This document shows, one piece after another, positions 1 to 7,229 of a stretch of 20,755 nt of DNA. Under the pieces are notes generated by a model. It worked only from the letters and a program-made list of their open reading frames with translations. It did not search any database and was not told the origin of the DNA. Positions within the stretch are counted from its first letter, which is position 1; each line of letters starts with the position of its first letter. Source of the stretch: a virus; IMG/VR virus record IMGVR_UViG_3300029286_000291, positions 1 through 20,755 of that record; one strand, 5' to 3'. Both the position numbers and the translations under genes were made by a program.

Positions 1-24
1 TATCTGGGTGAGATGGTGAATAAG

Positions 25-145
25 GGTGCCCGTACCGTGAAGCTCGGGGTGAACCGATGAAAGTCCGAGTGCCGCAGGCGTCAGCCAGAGCGAGCGTGGG
101 GATAGTTACTTGACTAGCTCGTAGAGCCAGGATTCTTGGGGAGTA
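25..145 (+). ncRNA. possible structured RNA, cobalamin-riboswitch-like by eye
   Basis: No convincing protein gene covers this stretch. Short blocks occur in the order expected for a cobalamin riboswitch: GGTGCCC (25-31), GGGGTGAA (46-53), CGATGAAAGTCCG (55-67) and AGCCAGGA (125-132), the last resembling the B12 box. CCC at 29-31 can pair with GGG at 47-49. A competing stem is CTCGG 43-47 with CCGAG 65-69. The conserved core around CCCGCCACTGT is not recognisable, so this may be another RNA, such as an intron-type fold, or chance. GC content falls from about 62% (61-120) to about 42% (121-180). Confidence 0.2.
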
Positions 146-177
146 GAGTCGATCTGATGTGGATAATCAACATCAAA

Positions 178-244
178 AATGCCGAGCTTGCCAGCACCCA
201 GCCATAGGCATTGAATCTATTTCGTTTTATTGCGTTTTATGAGG
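178..244 (+). promoter_or_regulatory. AT-rich leader of the terminase genes with short repeats and RBS
   Basis: The leader holds an inverted repeat, AATGCC (178-183) with GGCATT (207-212), and a direct repeat of CGTTTTAT at 223-230 and 233-240. The ribosome binding site GAGG (241-244) sits eight bases before the terS ATG. Small terminases bind DNA near their own gene in several phages, so a packaging or operator site is possible. Nothing here proves that, and no clear -35/-10 promoter pair was found. Confidence 0.25.
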
Positions 245-252
245 CTTCTTAA

Positions 253-639
253 ATGTTCAAGTGGAATAAAAAGCGCAGATTAGCGCTATCTCTAATAATA
301 GAAGGCGAAAAAGACCAAGCGGGAATAGCCGTTGAGTGTGGCGTTTCTAAAAGGCTGATTCAATATTGGCTTGCTGAACCTGAGTTTGAGTTACGGCGCA
401 AGGAAATAGAAGACGCGCGAGTTATGTCAGCTAAGCGCCGGTTTCAAGCGGCGGCTGAAGAGGCAGCCCAAACGGTTATAACCCTATCGCGCGCAAGCAC
501 CCGTGATGATGCGGTAAGATTGCAAGCCTCAATGGCAATCCTGAAATGCGTCGGGATAGCGCCAGACAAGGCAGAATTAAGCGGTTCGGACGGGAAAGAA
601 TTAGTCATCGAGGTTACGGTAAAAAAACATGGCGATTAG
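253..639 (+). CDS. terS: terminase small subunit
   Basis: A 128-residue protein that would recognise phage DNA and load it onto the large terminase. A helix-turn-helix lies at about residues 18-42 (QAGIAVECGVSKRLIQYW), followed by a helical, charged region at about 45-100 suited to oligomer assembly. The C-terminal tail GSDGKELVIEVTV is a form often seen at the end of small terminases, where the portal or large subunit is contacted. The ATG at 253 is preceded by GAGG eight bases upstream. The gene is immediately upstream of a homing-type endonuclease and then terL. GC is clearly lower (about 35-45%) than in the head genes further on. The assignment rests on domain type, size and position. Confidence 0.85.
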   Translation: MFKWNKKRRLALSLIIEGEKDQAGIAVECGVSKRLIQYWLAEPEFELRRKEIEDARVMSAKRRFQAAAEEAAQTVITLSRASTRDDAVRLQASMAILKCVGIAPDKAELSGSDGKELVIEVTVKKHGD

Positions 640-1066
640 TGGGATTTATGCCATTGTAAACAAGATAAACGGGCATAGATATGTTGGGTCATCTTCTAAC
701 ATAACAGAACGGTGGAAAAGGCACGTATCCAGACTAGAAAATAAAAACCATCACAGTAGACATTTGCAGCATGCTTGGGATTATTATGGCAGAGATAGCT
801 TTGATTTTATTGTCATCGCTGAATGTGCCGTGAGTGCTAGGATGATGGGGTATTGCCCATCCGAAGAAACACGGAGAAAGCTGAGTGAGATAAATCGCAC
901 ATATCGACATACTGATGAAGCCAAAAGGAAAATCGGCGAGGCTGCCAGAGGCAATAATTATGCGTCCCACAAACATACTCCCGAAGAAATAGAGCATCAA
1001 AGGGTAAAGATGCAAGAGTATTGGGCGCGGCGCAAGGCAACGACAAGTGCCGAAAGTAAAAATTGA
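629..1066 (+). CDS. GIY-YIG homing-type endonuclease, apparently internally deleted
   Basis: A 145-residue relative of free-standing homing endonucleases of the SegE/I-TevI type. The N-terminal half of the GIY-YIG domain is intact: G5-I6-Y7, Y18-V19-G20, R28 and H32, then the typical HAWDYYGRDSFDF strand (48-60). After A64-E65-C66 the protein jumps straight to repeated NUMOD3-like DNA-binding motifs (SEETRRKLSEI 78-88, DEAKRKIGEAARGN 96-109, and a third at 117-136). The usual segment with the metal-binding glutamate (LxxREQxWID) and the YN motif is missing, so nuclease activity is doubtful. It overlaps terS by 11 bases and terL by 20. Base composition matches terS and the first half of terL, so it shows no sign of having entered separately. 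Confidence 0.8.
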   Translation: MAISGIYAIVNKINGHRYVGSSSNITERWKRHVSRLENKNHHSRHLQHAWDYYGRDSFDFIVIAECAVSARMMGYCPSEETRRKLSEINRTYRHTDEAKRKIGEAARGNNYASHKHTPEEIEHQRVKMQEYWARRKATTSAESKN

Positions 1067-2303
1067 TCCTGTTATTTTTAATTCGGTCTATATGCCGTAC
1101 CTAGATTGTATGAGTAGAACTCAAATCCTGTTTGGTGGCGCTTCCAGTGGGAAATCGCGGTTCATAGCACAAAGATGCGTCAAAGATGTTATGAAGAATG
1201 GGAGTAGGCGTAATTATCTAGTATGCAGACAGACGGCAAGGACAATGAAAACCTCAGTCTTTGCAGAGATATGTCGGGTAATAGATGAGTGGGGCGTTTC
1301 GCAGTTCTTTCACATCAACAAAAGCGACTATCTGATTCATTGTCTCAATGGCTACCAGATTGCATTTATTGGATTGGATGATACTGAGAAAATCAAGTCA
1401 ATCGTACCGGCTAAGGGCGCGTGGACTGATTTATGGATAGAAGAGGCTACAGAATGCGACAGGGCAACAGTTAAGCAGTTATTCAAACGCCAGCGTGGGG
1501 GAGATGAAGACGTGCCCAAAAGGATGACACTCTCATTCAACCCGATACTACAAACGCACTGGATATTCGAGGAATACTTTAAGAGCATAGGTTGGGCTGA
1601 CACACAGACAGAGTATCACGGCGACGGCCTTTCGATATTAAAAACTACCTATAAAGACAATCGCTTTTTGACGGCTGAGGATATAGCCGGACTAGAGAAC
1701 GAAAAGGATAAATACTTTTATGACGTTTACACTTGCGGAAACTGGGGTCTGCTCGGCCACGTCATCTTTACGAACTGGAGAGTAGAGGATTTGAGCGGTA
1801 TGCAGGCGCAGTTTACCAACCACCGCAACGGCCTGGACTTTGGATTCTCATCCGATCCGGCTGCGTTGTGGGTGTCGCATTACGACCGCAAGACCAAGAC
1901 GATCTATGTCTATGATGAACTGTACGAGACAGGCCTGACCAACGATGTGCTGGCAGAGCGCATCAAAGCCAAGATCGGGACTCAGATGGTGACGTGTGAT
2001 AGCGCAGAACCCAAGTCGATAGCGGAGTTGCAGATGCACGGCGTTTCGGCAGTGGGCGCGCAAAAGGGTAAGGACTCGGTGCTGTTCGGTATCCAGTGGC
2101 TGCAACAGCAGACCATCGTGGTGGACACTGGGTGCATCAACGTGCAAAACGAGCTGAGGCAGTTCCATTGGAAAGAAGACGCAGGCGGGCATCAGTTACC
2201 GATTCCGGCGGCAGGATATGAGCACCTGATAGACGCCGGAAGGTATGCGCACGAAGGCGATAACGAGCAAGGCGTCGAATCCATGCCCGGCCTGTATAGG
2301 TAG
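1047..2303 (+). CDS. terL: terminase large subunit (DNA packaging ATPase/nuclease)
   Basis: A 418-residue Terminase_3/PBSX-type packaging motor. The ATPase half shows Walker A GGASSGKS (30-37), Walker B with catalytic acid in DLWIEEA (128-134) and a coupling motif SFNP (163-166). The nuclease half shows GLDFGFSSDP (262-271), a second acidic site CDSAEP (317-322) and a last one in HLIDAGRYA near the C-terminus, as expected for the RNase H-like fold. The start is GTG at 1047, with AAGG nine bases upstream, overlapping the endonuclease gene by 20 bases; the N-terminus has normal length. GC is about 37-45% up to base 1740 (residue 232) and 50-58% after it. The break lies between the two domains. 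Confidence 0.95.
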   Translation: MPKVKIDPVIFNSVYMPYLDCMSRTQILFGGASSGKSRFIAQRCVKDVMKNGSRRNYLVCRQTARTMKTSVFAEICRVIDEWGVSQFFHINKSDYLIHCLNGYQIAFIGLDDTEKIKSIVPAKGAWTDLWIEEATECDRATVKQLFKRQRGGDEDVPKRMTLSFNPILQTHWIFEEYFKSIGWADTQTEYHGDGLSILKTTYKDNRFLTAEDIAGLENEKDKYFYDVYTCGNWGLLGHVIFTNWRVEDLSGMQAQFTNHRNGLDFGFSSDPAALWVSHYDRKTKTIYVYDELYETGLTNDVLAERIKAKIGTQMVTCDSAEPKSIAELQMHGVSAVGAQKGKDSVLFGIQWLQQQTIVVDTGCINVQNELRQFHWKEDAGGHQLPIPAAGYEHLIDAGRYAHEGDNEQGVESMPGLYR

Positions 2304-2312
2304 GTGAGATAA

Positions 2313-3662
2313 ATGCTTGACTTGGCAGCCAACCAATTTCAGCAACGACAACAAGCAGCACAATCAGGACGCCTGGCCGATTACAAGCGCCGCTGGCAGT
2401 ACTACCACGGCGAGCAACGGCAATCGCTGAAGGTGGCCGAAGGGCAGCCCAACGACAACTTGGTAATCAACCTGGCGCGCTACATCGTGGACAAGGGTGC
2501 AGCTTTCCTGTTTGGCAAGGAAGTCGGATTCCAACTAGAGGAAGGAAGCCAGACGTCAGCCGAGGGTGCGCTCAAGCAGATATGGGCGCGCAACCGCAAG
2601 ATGACGTTTTTGCTCAAGTGCGCAACCCAGGGCGCCATATTCGGGCATGTGTTCATCAAAATATTAAAGGACTATTACGGACCCGGCCTGGCGCGATTTG
2701 TGCTGATTGACCCGGAATACGTCACCTGCTTTTGGAACGGCGATGACATCGAGGCGGCATACCGCTACCTGATCGAATGGACAGAGCAAGGTCCAGACGG
2801 TAAAGCGGTCAACAGGCAGACGGATATTGTCAAGGACAGCGCGACCGGTCGCTGGAGCGAGATCCACCGCGTGAGCAAAGGCAACCGATATGAGCCCGAT
2901 CCGGCGTATCCCGACATCGACCCGTGGCCGTACAACTGGCCGCCGATCATCGACTGCCAGAACATCCCATGCCCCGGCGCGTTATATGGGCTGAGCGACC
3001 TGGAGGATCTCGACGAACAGGACGCGCTCAACTATGTGGCATCCAAGACCAACCGCATCTTACGCTATCACAGCCATCCCAAGACGTGGGGGCGCGGATT
3101 CCAGAAGTCGCAAGCCGAGATCGGGCCGGATGAAATGATGATCATCAACGGACCAACGGGCGAGCTGCATAATCTGGAAATGCAGAGTGACCTTTCGAGC
3201 AGCTTGAACTTTTATGACCGCCTGGAGCAGGCCTGTATGCGTTCCGGCCGGGTGCCCAACCTGACGCCGCATAACCTGACAGTGGGCGCGCAATCGGGGT
3301 TTTCGCTGCGCATCCTGCACGGCGACCTGATTGAAAAGACCGACGCCAAGCGCTGCACCTACGGCGATATGCTCATTGAGTTGAACCGGCGCGCGCTGGA
3401 GATGGCAGGGCACGGCGACGGCAACGTTACGAGGTTGGACTGGGCTGATCCATTACCAGTAAATGCTACGGAAGCGATGGCGGAAGACGGCTTTGACCTC
3501 GATCGAGGTCTTGCGGCCAAAAGTACAGTCCAGGCGAAACGAGGATACGACCCGAAGAGCGAAGACGAGAAGATCACTGCCGAAAGCAGTGCGGAGGATT
3601 TACGCTCGGGCAATGTGGGTTCGTTGATTCTGAGGCAGTTCAACCAGGGACAAGGGGTCTAA
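2313..3662 (+). CDS. portal protein (SPP1 gp6-like)
   Basis: A 449-residue protein that should form the dodecameric ring at the capsid vertex through which DNA is packed and ejected. Recognisable portal features are the N-terminal WQYYHGEQ (about 28-35), NLVINLARYIVDKGAAFLFG (about 49-68), the domain leading to VLIDPEYV (residues 129-136), and the helix region around LEDLDEQDALNYVASK (about 231-246) before the C-terminal wing. Length is normal for the SPP1 gp6/Phage_prot_Gp6 family. GGTGAG precedes the ATG. The stop overlaps the next start as TAATG. Position directly after terL and before a MuF-like gene supports the call. Confidence 0.93.
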   Translation: MLDLAANQFQQRQQAAQSGRLADYKRRWQYYHGEQRQSLKVAEGQPNDNLVINLARYIVDKGAAFLFGKEVGFQLEEGSQTSAEGALKQIWARNRKMTFLLKCATQGAIFGHVFIKILKDYYGPGLARFVLIDPEYVTCFWNGDDIEAAYRYLIEWTEQGPDGKAVNRQTDIVKDSATGRWSEIHRVSKGNRYEPDPAYPDIDPWPYNWPPIIDCQNIPCPGALYGLSDLEDLDEQDALNYVASKTNRILRYHSHPKTWGRGFQKSQAEIGPDEMMIINGPTGELHNLEMQSDLSSSLNFYDRLEQACMRSGRVPNLTPHNLTVGAQSGFSLRILHGDLIEKTDAKRCTYGDMLIELNRRALEMAGHGDGNVTRLDWADPLPVNATEAMAEDGFDLDRGLAAKSTVQAKRGYDPKSEDEKITAESSAEDLRSGNVGSLILRQFNQGQGV

Positions 3663-4003
3663 TGCTGATCAAGCTGTTAGTCAAAAAGATCGAAGACGGA
3701 CAACTGGCTATTTACGCGAAAGGCAGGACAGAAGATGGAGGCGCAGCCTACTTAGCGCCAATCAGTGGGATGTTACCTCATCAGATTCTACGTGAGGGTG
3801 AGGAGCCGGATCCGACTATCGTATGCGACACCGACGCGGCCCTGGTGGTTATGCAGGCACTGCAAGAAAGCCTGGAACCAAAAGAGGCACCACAGACAGG
3901 CGGTTACTCACTTGAGGACATTCACAAGGCGGACACGGAACAAATCCTGTTCCTGCGGTCCGTAATAGGAATGCTACTTACAAACAAGGTGCAGGGAGTC
4001 TAG
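3662..4003 (+). CDS. hypothetical protein between portal and MuF
   Basis: A 113-residue protein that I do not recognise. It has no signal peptide, cysteine cluster or catalytic motif. The N-terminal 35 residues look beta-rich, and residues 88-108 form a probable amphipathic helix (ADTEQILFLRSVIGMLL). It starts inside the portal stop codon (TAATG at 3660-3664) with AAGGGG just upstream, and the following gene begins on the base after its stop, so it is translated as part of the head operon. A minor head or assembly role is plausible from position only. Confidence 0.7.
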   Translation: MLIKLLVKKIEDGQLAIYAKGRTEDGGAAYLAPISGMLPHQILREGEEPDPTIVCDTDAALVVMQALQESLEPKEAPQTGGYSLEDIHKADTEQILFLRSVIGMLLTNKVQGV

Positions 4004-5038
4004 TTGGCAGAGCCGATCCAGAGCATCGTCGCCAAATACATGAAGCAGGCAGCGTCCATCGACCAGGCAGCGGTCAAGCGGCTGACCGATTCATACCTGC
4101 GTTCGTACCAACTGATTCAGGCCGATGCACGGGCGCTCATCGAGCAAGCTATGCGCGAGCAGGCGATGACTCCGGCAGCGTTGAAGAAGTTGGACGGCTA
4201 CAAAAAGGTGATGAGCGACATCCGCGCCGAACTGAACCGCTACGGCGTGGTGGTCGATGACGTGACGGGCACAGCGCAGATCCAGGCGGTTGACGCCGGT
4301 GCCAGAGCTGGGGAGCAGATGATCCTGGACATGTTCCCTCAGGCGGCGCAGGCCTCCATCAGCGCGGTGCTGCAACGTATGCCGAAAGAGTCAGTGACGG
4401 CATTGGTGGGCGCTCTGCAGGAGCAATCGCCGTTGGCAAGCAAGACGCTGGCCAGGTGGGGCGATGTGGCAGCCAAGCAGGTGGGCGACCAACTGGTGAA
4501 GGGCTTGATTACGGGCGTCGGTTCACGCAAGACGGCGCGCGAGATATTGAAGGCGCTCGATCCGGCGCTGGGGATGCCTTTGTCGAAGGCGTTGTGCATT
4601 GCCAGAACAGAGACCAACCGGGCATTCAGGTACGCGACCAGGGCAACGTACCTTAATAACCCGCATGTGGTCAAGGGTTGGGTCTGGTACGCGGCGATTA
4701 ACAACGAGCCGTGCCTGGCTTGCCTGGCGATGCACGGCACAGTGCACCCGATGAGCGAGACGCTGGACGATCATCCCAACGGCAGGTGCACGATGGCGCC
4801 GATCACGCCGACATTCGAGGAGCTGGGCATCAAAGGCGTGCCGGAAACCGTGGGGGACATCCCGACGGGAGAGGAATACTTTAACTCACTGCTGGACGTG
4901 CAGCAGCAGGCGATTATGGGCGCAGACAGGTACGCGGCTTACAAGGCCGGCAAGTTTACGTTTCGGGATATGGCGCAGACGGTGCACAGCGATGAGTGGG
5001 GCGATAGCGTTGGTGTGGCGCCGTTTAGTAAATCATAG
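4004..5038 (+). CDS. MuF-like minor head protein (SPP1 gp7 type)
   Basis: A 344-residue minor capsid/morphogenesis protein that likely binds the portal and enters the head in a few copies. The N-terminal 200 residues are helical. The C-terminal MuF domain shows RTETNRAFR (201-209), the CLAC pair (237-240) followed by MHGTVHP, and HPNGRC (257-262). These Cys/His positions are typical of the family. The start is TTG at 4004, directly after the preceding TAG, and is favoured by AGGGAG (3993-3998) five bases upstream and by normal family length. No toxin or other effector domain is fused to the C-terminus; about 70 residues follow the MuF motif. Confidence 0.9.
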   Translation: MAEPIQSIVAKYMKQAASIDQAAVKRLTDSYLRSYQLIQADARALIEQAMREQAMTPAALKKLDGYKKVMSDIRAELNRYGVVVDDVTGTAQIQAVDAGARAGEQMILDMFPQAAQASISAVLQRMPKESVTALVGALQEQSPLASKTLARWGDVAAKQVGDQLVKGLITGVGSRKTAREILKALDPALGMPLSKALCIARTETNRAFRYATRATYLNNPHVVKGWVWYAAINNEPCLACLAMHGTVHPMSETLDDHPNGRCTMAPITPTFEELGIKGVPETVGDIPTGEEYFNSLLDVQQQAIMGADRYAAYKAGKFTFRDMAQTVHSDEWGDSVGVAPFSKS

Positions 5039-5048
5039 GAGCAAGAAC

Positions 5049-5147
5049 ATGGGCGGTAAACCATCGAAGGGCACACCACCGGACAGACGGTTGAAGGAAA
5101 ACAGAGAAGGCGAGCGCAAACGGCGACCGGAGCCTAAGAAGAAGTAG
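5049..5147 (+). CDS. small basic protein, 32 residues
   Basis: A short open frame encoding a highly charged, Lys/Arg-rich peptide (starts MGGKPSKGTPPDRRLKEN, ends EPKKK). It has a strong ribosome binding site, AGGAG at 5037-5041, seven bases before the ATG, and it fills the gap between muF and scaffold. Short basic peptides beginning with a GKPSKGTP-like motif occur in this position in other phages as far as I recall, but no function is known to me. DNA binding or scaffold association would be guesses. Confidence 0.6.
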   Translation: MGGKPSKGTPPDRRLKENREGERKRRPEPKKK

Positions 5148-5192
5148 GTGTTAAACGCGAGATGCGTCGTTAATAGTTGAATAGGGAGCAGA

Positions 5193-5819
5193 ATGCCAGA
5201 TCCGATTACGCCCGTGACGGGCACAGAACATGCCGGCGCGACGCCGGGTGCAGCGGCCACAACGCCGCCAGCGCAACCAACAGGCGAGACGCTTGAACAA
5301 TTGCGCGAGAGTTTAGCAAAGACACAGGCGGCCTTGAAAGACGCCAACAAAGAAGCCGCATCGAGACGAACGCGGTTGGCTGAGTTGGAGGCTAAAGAGG
5401 CAGCGGCAACAGAGGCTGGTAAGACCGAAGCTCAGAAGTTGCAGGACCAGATCGCCAAGCTGCAGGCCGAACGTGACGGCGCGGTGACACTGGCGCAAGA
5501 GCGGTTGATCCGTTCGAGCGCGGTGAGCGAGGCCGCACGGCTGCAATTCCGCGACCCTGCTGATGCGTTATCGTTCATCGACAAAGCCAAGCTCAAGGTG
5601 GCTGACGATGGCAGTGTCGAGGGGTTGGCAGAACAACTGGCGGCACTGGCGAAAGCCAAGCCGTACCTGTTGGCGACAACCTTACTCGGTGCGCAATCGC
5701 CAAGCAACCCGGGAGCCGGTGCGCAGACGGGAGAGACCGCAGCGCAAAAGCGCGCGCGGATGTACGGCGGATCGTCAGGCGCTTCACTGGGCGGAGGCTA
5801 TGTACCCATCAAAGAGTAG
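5193..5819 (+). CDS. scaffolding protein
   Basis: A 208-residue protein with the profile of a phage scaffold (minor structural GP20 type), which would guide capsid assembly and then leave the head. The N-terminal 30 residues are Pro/Ala/Thr-rich and probably disordered. A long coiled-coil region with many Ala, Glu, Lys and Gln spans about 32-115. A helical segment follows, and the tail is Gly/Ser-rich ending in a charged group. It has AGGGAG just before the ATG and lies immediately upstream of the capsid gene, the standard scaffold position. No protease gene lies nearby. Confidence 0.85.
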   Translation: MPDPITPVTGTEHAGATPGAAATTPPAQPTGETLEQLRESLAKTQAALKDANKEAASRRTRLAELEAKEAAATEAGKTEAQKLQDQIAKLQAERDGAVTLAQERLIRSSAVSEAARLQFRDPADALSFIDKAKLKVADDGSVEGLAEQLAALAKAKPYLLATTLLGAQSPSNPGAGAQTGETAAQKRARMYGGSSGASLGGGYVPIKE

Positions 5820-5840
5820 TAGTTTTAGTTAAGGAGCAAC

Positions 5841-6698
5841 ATGACCACAGGAATCTCTCAGGTTAGTTCACTGAACAGCCTGTTTGCGAACATTTACGAG
5901 GACGCGGTATTTGCCATCCACGAGCAGACCATTGCTACGCGGCTGGTCAAATACTACAGCGATGGCCGGGGCGATCAGACGCGCAACCTGGCCACGTTCC
6001 CTAGCATCACGCCTACTGCTATTGGCGAGACCGATGACATGAGCAACCCGACCGTGTTTGGCAAGACCAGCCTTTCGACGCTGACGCCAAGCGAAATCGG
6101 CGCACAGGCATTGATCACCGACCGTATGCGCGAGACCTATTCGGCGCAGGACATCCGCGAAGGCGCTGCGATGGAGCTCTCCAAAGGTGCAGCCGACAAG
6201 ATGGATGCTGACATCTTTGCTGCCGGCGTGAGCTTTACCGGCGGGTCCGTGGGCGCTACCGGCTCTGCCATGACGTGGGGCTACCTGTACGCGGCAGTGG
6301 CTAACCTGCGCGCAGCGGGCGTCCCCCGTCCCTATTACGCTGTGTTGCACCCGAACTCGTGGGAGCCGTTGATGGAAGCGGCTGCCGTGGGCGCCACCGT
6401 CACCAACGCGCCACAGTTCCAGGACGAAGTGATGCGTAATTTCTACGTGGGCAACGTGCCGGGGTTGGACGGCATCTTCTACTCGGCCAACATCAAGAAA
6501 GTGGGGAATGACGCCTTTAACCTGGTGTTCAACCCGTGGGCGTTGGCGTTTGACCTCAGGAAGCCGATCACCATCGAGCCGGAACGCGACGCGTCCAAGC
6601 GCGCATGGGAACTGAACATGAGCGCGATGTACGCGGCTGGTGTCTGGCGTCCGCTCTGGGGCGTGATGTGCGTCGCTCTCGCTAGTACGATTGCATAA
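5841..6698 (+). CDS. major capsid protein (HK97 fold)
   Basis: A 285-residue protein forming the icosahedral shell. Features of an HK97-fold capsid include an N-terminal arm, a long helix around SAQDIREGAAMELSKGAADK (about 101-120), the P-domain, a peptide of the form PYYAVLHPNSWEPLM in the A-domain, and near the C-terminus FNLVFNPWALAFDLRKPI followed by IEPERDASKRAWEL, the strand that closes many capsid proteins of this type. It is preceded by AAGGAG and sits right after scaffold. No N-terminal delta domain is present; the separate scaffold gene fits that. Confidence 0.92.
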   Translation: MTTGISQVSSLNSLFANIYEDAVFAIHEQTIATRLVKYYSDGRGDQTRNLATFPSITPTAIGETDDMSNPTVFGKTSLSTLTPSEIGAQALITDRMRETYSAQDIREGAAMELSKGAADKMDADIFAAGVSFTGGSVGATGSAMTWGYLYAAVANLRAAGVPRPYYAVLHPNSWEPLMEAAAVGATVTNAPQFQDEVMRNFYVGNVPGLDGIFYSANIKKVGNDAFNLVFNPWALAFDLRKPITIEPERDASKRAWELNMSAMYAAGVWRPLWGVMCVALASTIA

Positions 6699-6710
6699 GG
6701 AGTAATCATC

Positions 6711-7112
6711 ATGTTTGGATATAGCAACGTTCACACGATCACCGTTAACTTTGCCGACCCCACCGAGGACAATGTGTTTCTCTTGGCAAAGATATCTGAC
6801 CGCTGTGCGCACGTGGAAATCCTTGAAGCCTGGGCGGTCATCGATACCACGATCACGCTGGGAGCAGGCACCGGCATCGCATTGACCTTGCTGGACTATG
6901 GCACGGACGGCACCGAGAACGTCGGCACCATCTCCAGCATCCTGGGCGGGACCAACGTGACATGGACGACCCAGGTTCCGAAGGATTTCACTATCTCCGA
7001 AGGCACCTTCACAGGCGGACGGTATGTGGCGTTGAAGTATGACGAATCAGGCACAATCGCTCCCCTGAACCTGACCGTATCGTTCAACTATGTCGAGGGC
7101 AACGCGGCCTAA
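6711..7112 (+). CDS. probable head decoration/stabilisation protein
   Basis: A 133-residue, beta-rich protein rich in Thr, Gly and Val with a single Cys, twelve bases after the capsid gene, with AAGGAG before its ATG. The strand-turn pattern (for example TITLGAGTGIALTLLDYGT and GRYVALKYDESGTI) suits a compact jelly-roll or Ig-like fold. A decoration or stabilising protein on the capsid is the usual gene product at this position. I do not recognise a named family, and a minor structural role elsewhere is possible. It is the last structural gene before the enzyme cassette and so a candidate target of it. Confidence 0.6.
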   Translation: MFGYSNVHTITVNFADPTEDNVFLLAKISDRCAHVEILEAWAVIDTTITLGAGTGIALTLLDYGTDGTENVGTISSILGGTNVTWTTQVPKDFTISEGTFTGGRYVALKYDESGTIAPLNLTVSFNYVEGNAA

Positions 7113-7229
7113 GTTAGTGTTTAGCTCGCCTGGCTAGAGCGGTTGATCGCCGCTCGAAAAGTTAGCCCCCAACCTGCCAGGCGGGAACAAGGGGGGGCAG
7201 TGTCAATAGTGTAGGGGGTAGAGGTTACT
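7113..7229 (+). promoter_or_regulatory. structured intergenic region before the enzyme cassette
   Basis: This is the longest gap between confident genes after terS. An outer stem CGCCTGGC (7127-7134) pairs perfectly with GCCAGGCG (7176-7183) and extends through a U-G and a C-G pair to 10 bp. Inside it GAGCGG (7137-7142) pairs with CCGCTC (7150-7155) around a 7-base loop. CCCCC at 7166-7170 can also pair with the G7 run at 7191-7197. The 5' part resembles a tRNA D arm (GCTC, loop with GG, GAGC), but there is no T arm or acceptor. No U-tract follows, so an intrinsic terminator is unlikely. GAGG at 7221-7224 is the binding site for the next gene. Confidence 0.5.

Noticed and set aside
1-113. Open frame entering from the left edge to TGA at 58-60, and an 18-codon frame at 57-113 starting in an ATGA overlap
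   Set aside because: Both are too short and lack a recognisable motif; the sequence is better explained as part of a possible structured RNA. The first could be the end of a gene outside the window, but 19 codons do not show it.
1-180. Group II intron 5' end
   Set aside because: A GTGAA/GAAAGTCC stem resembles some intron domain I hairpins, but no 5' GUGYG boundary, no domain V and no reverse transcriptase gene are present.
5868-6812. 314-codon antisense open frame over the capsid gene
   Set aside because: It is Arg/His/Val-rich without a domain, lies wholly opposite a well-supported capsid gene, and is the usual effect of GC-biased third positions.
7121-7186. tRNA gene
   Set aside because: Only a D-arm-like element is present. 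No T loop, no 7-bp acceptor stem and no sound anticodon arm can be drawn.
7191-7197. Run of seven G as a regulatory slippage site
   Set aside because: It is intergenic and affects no reading frame; at most it pairs with the nearby C-run.
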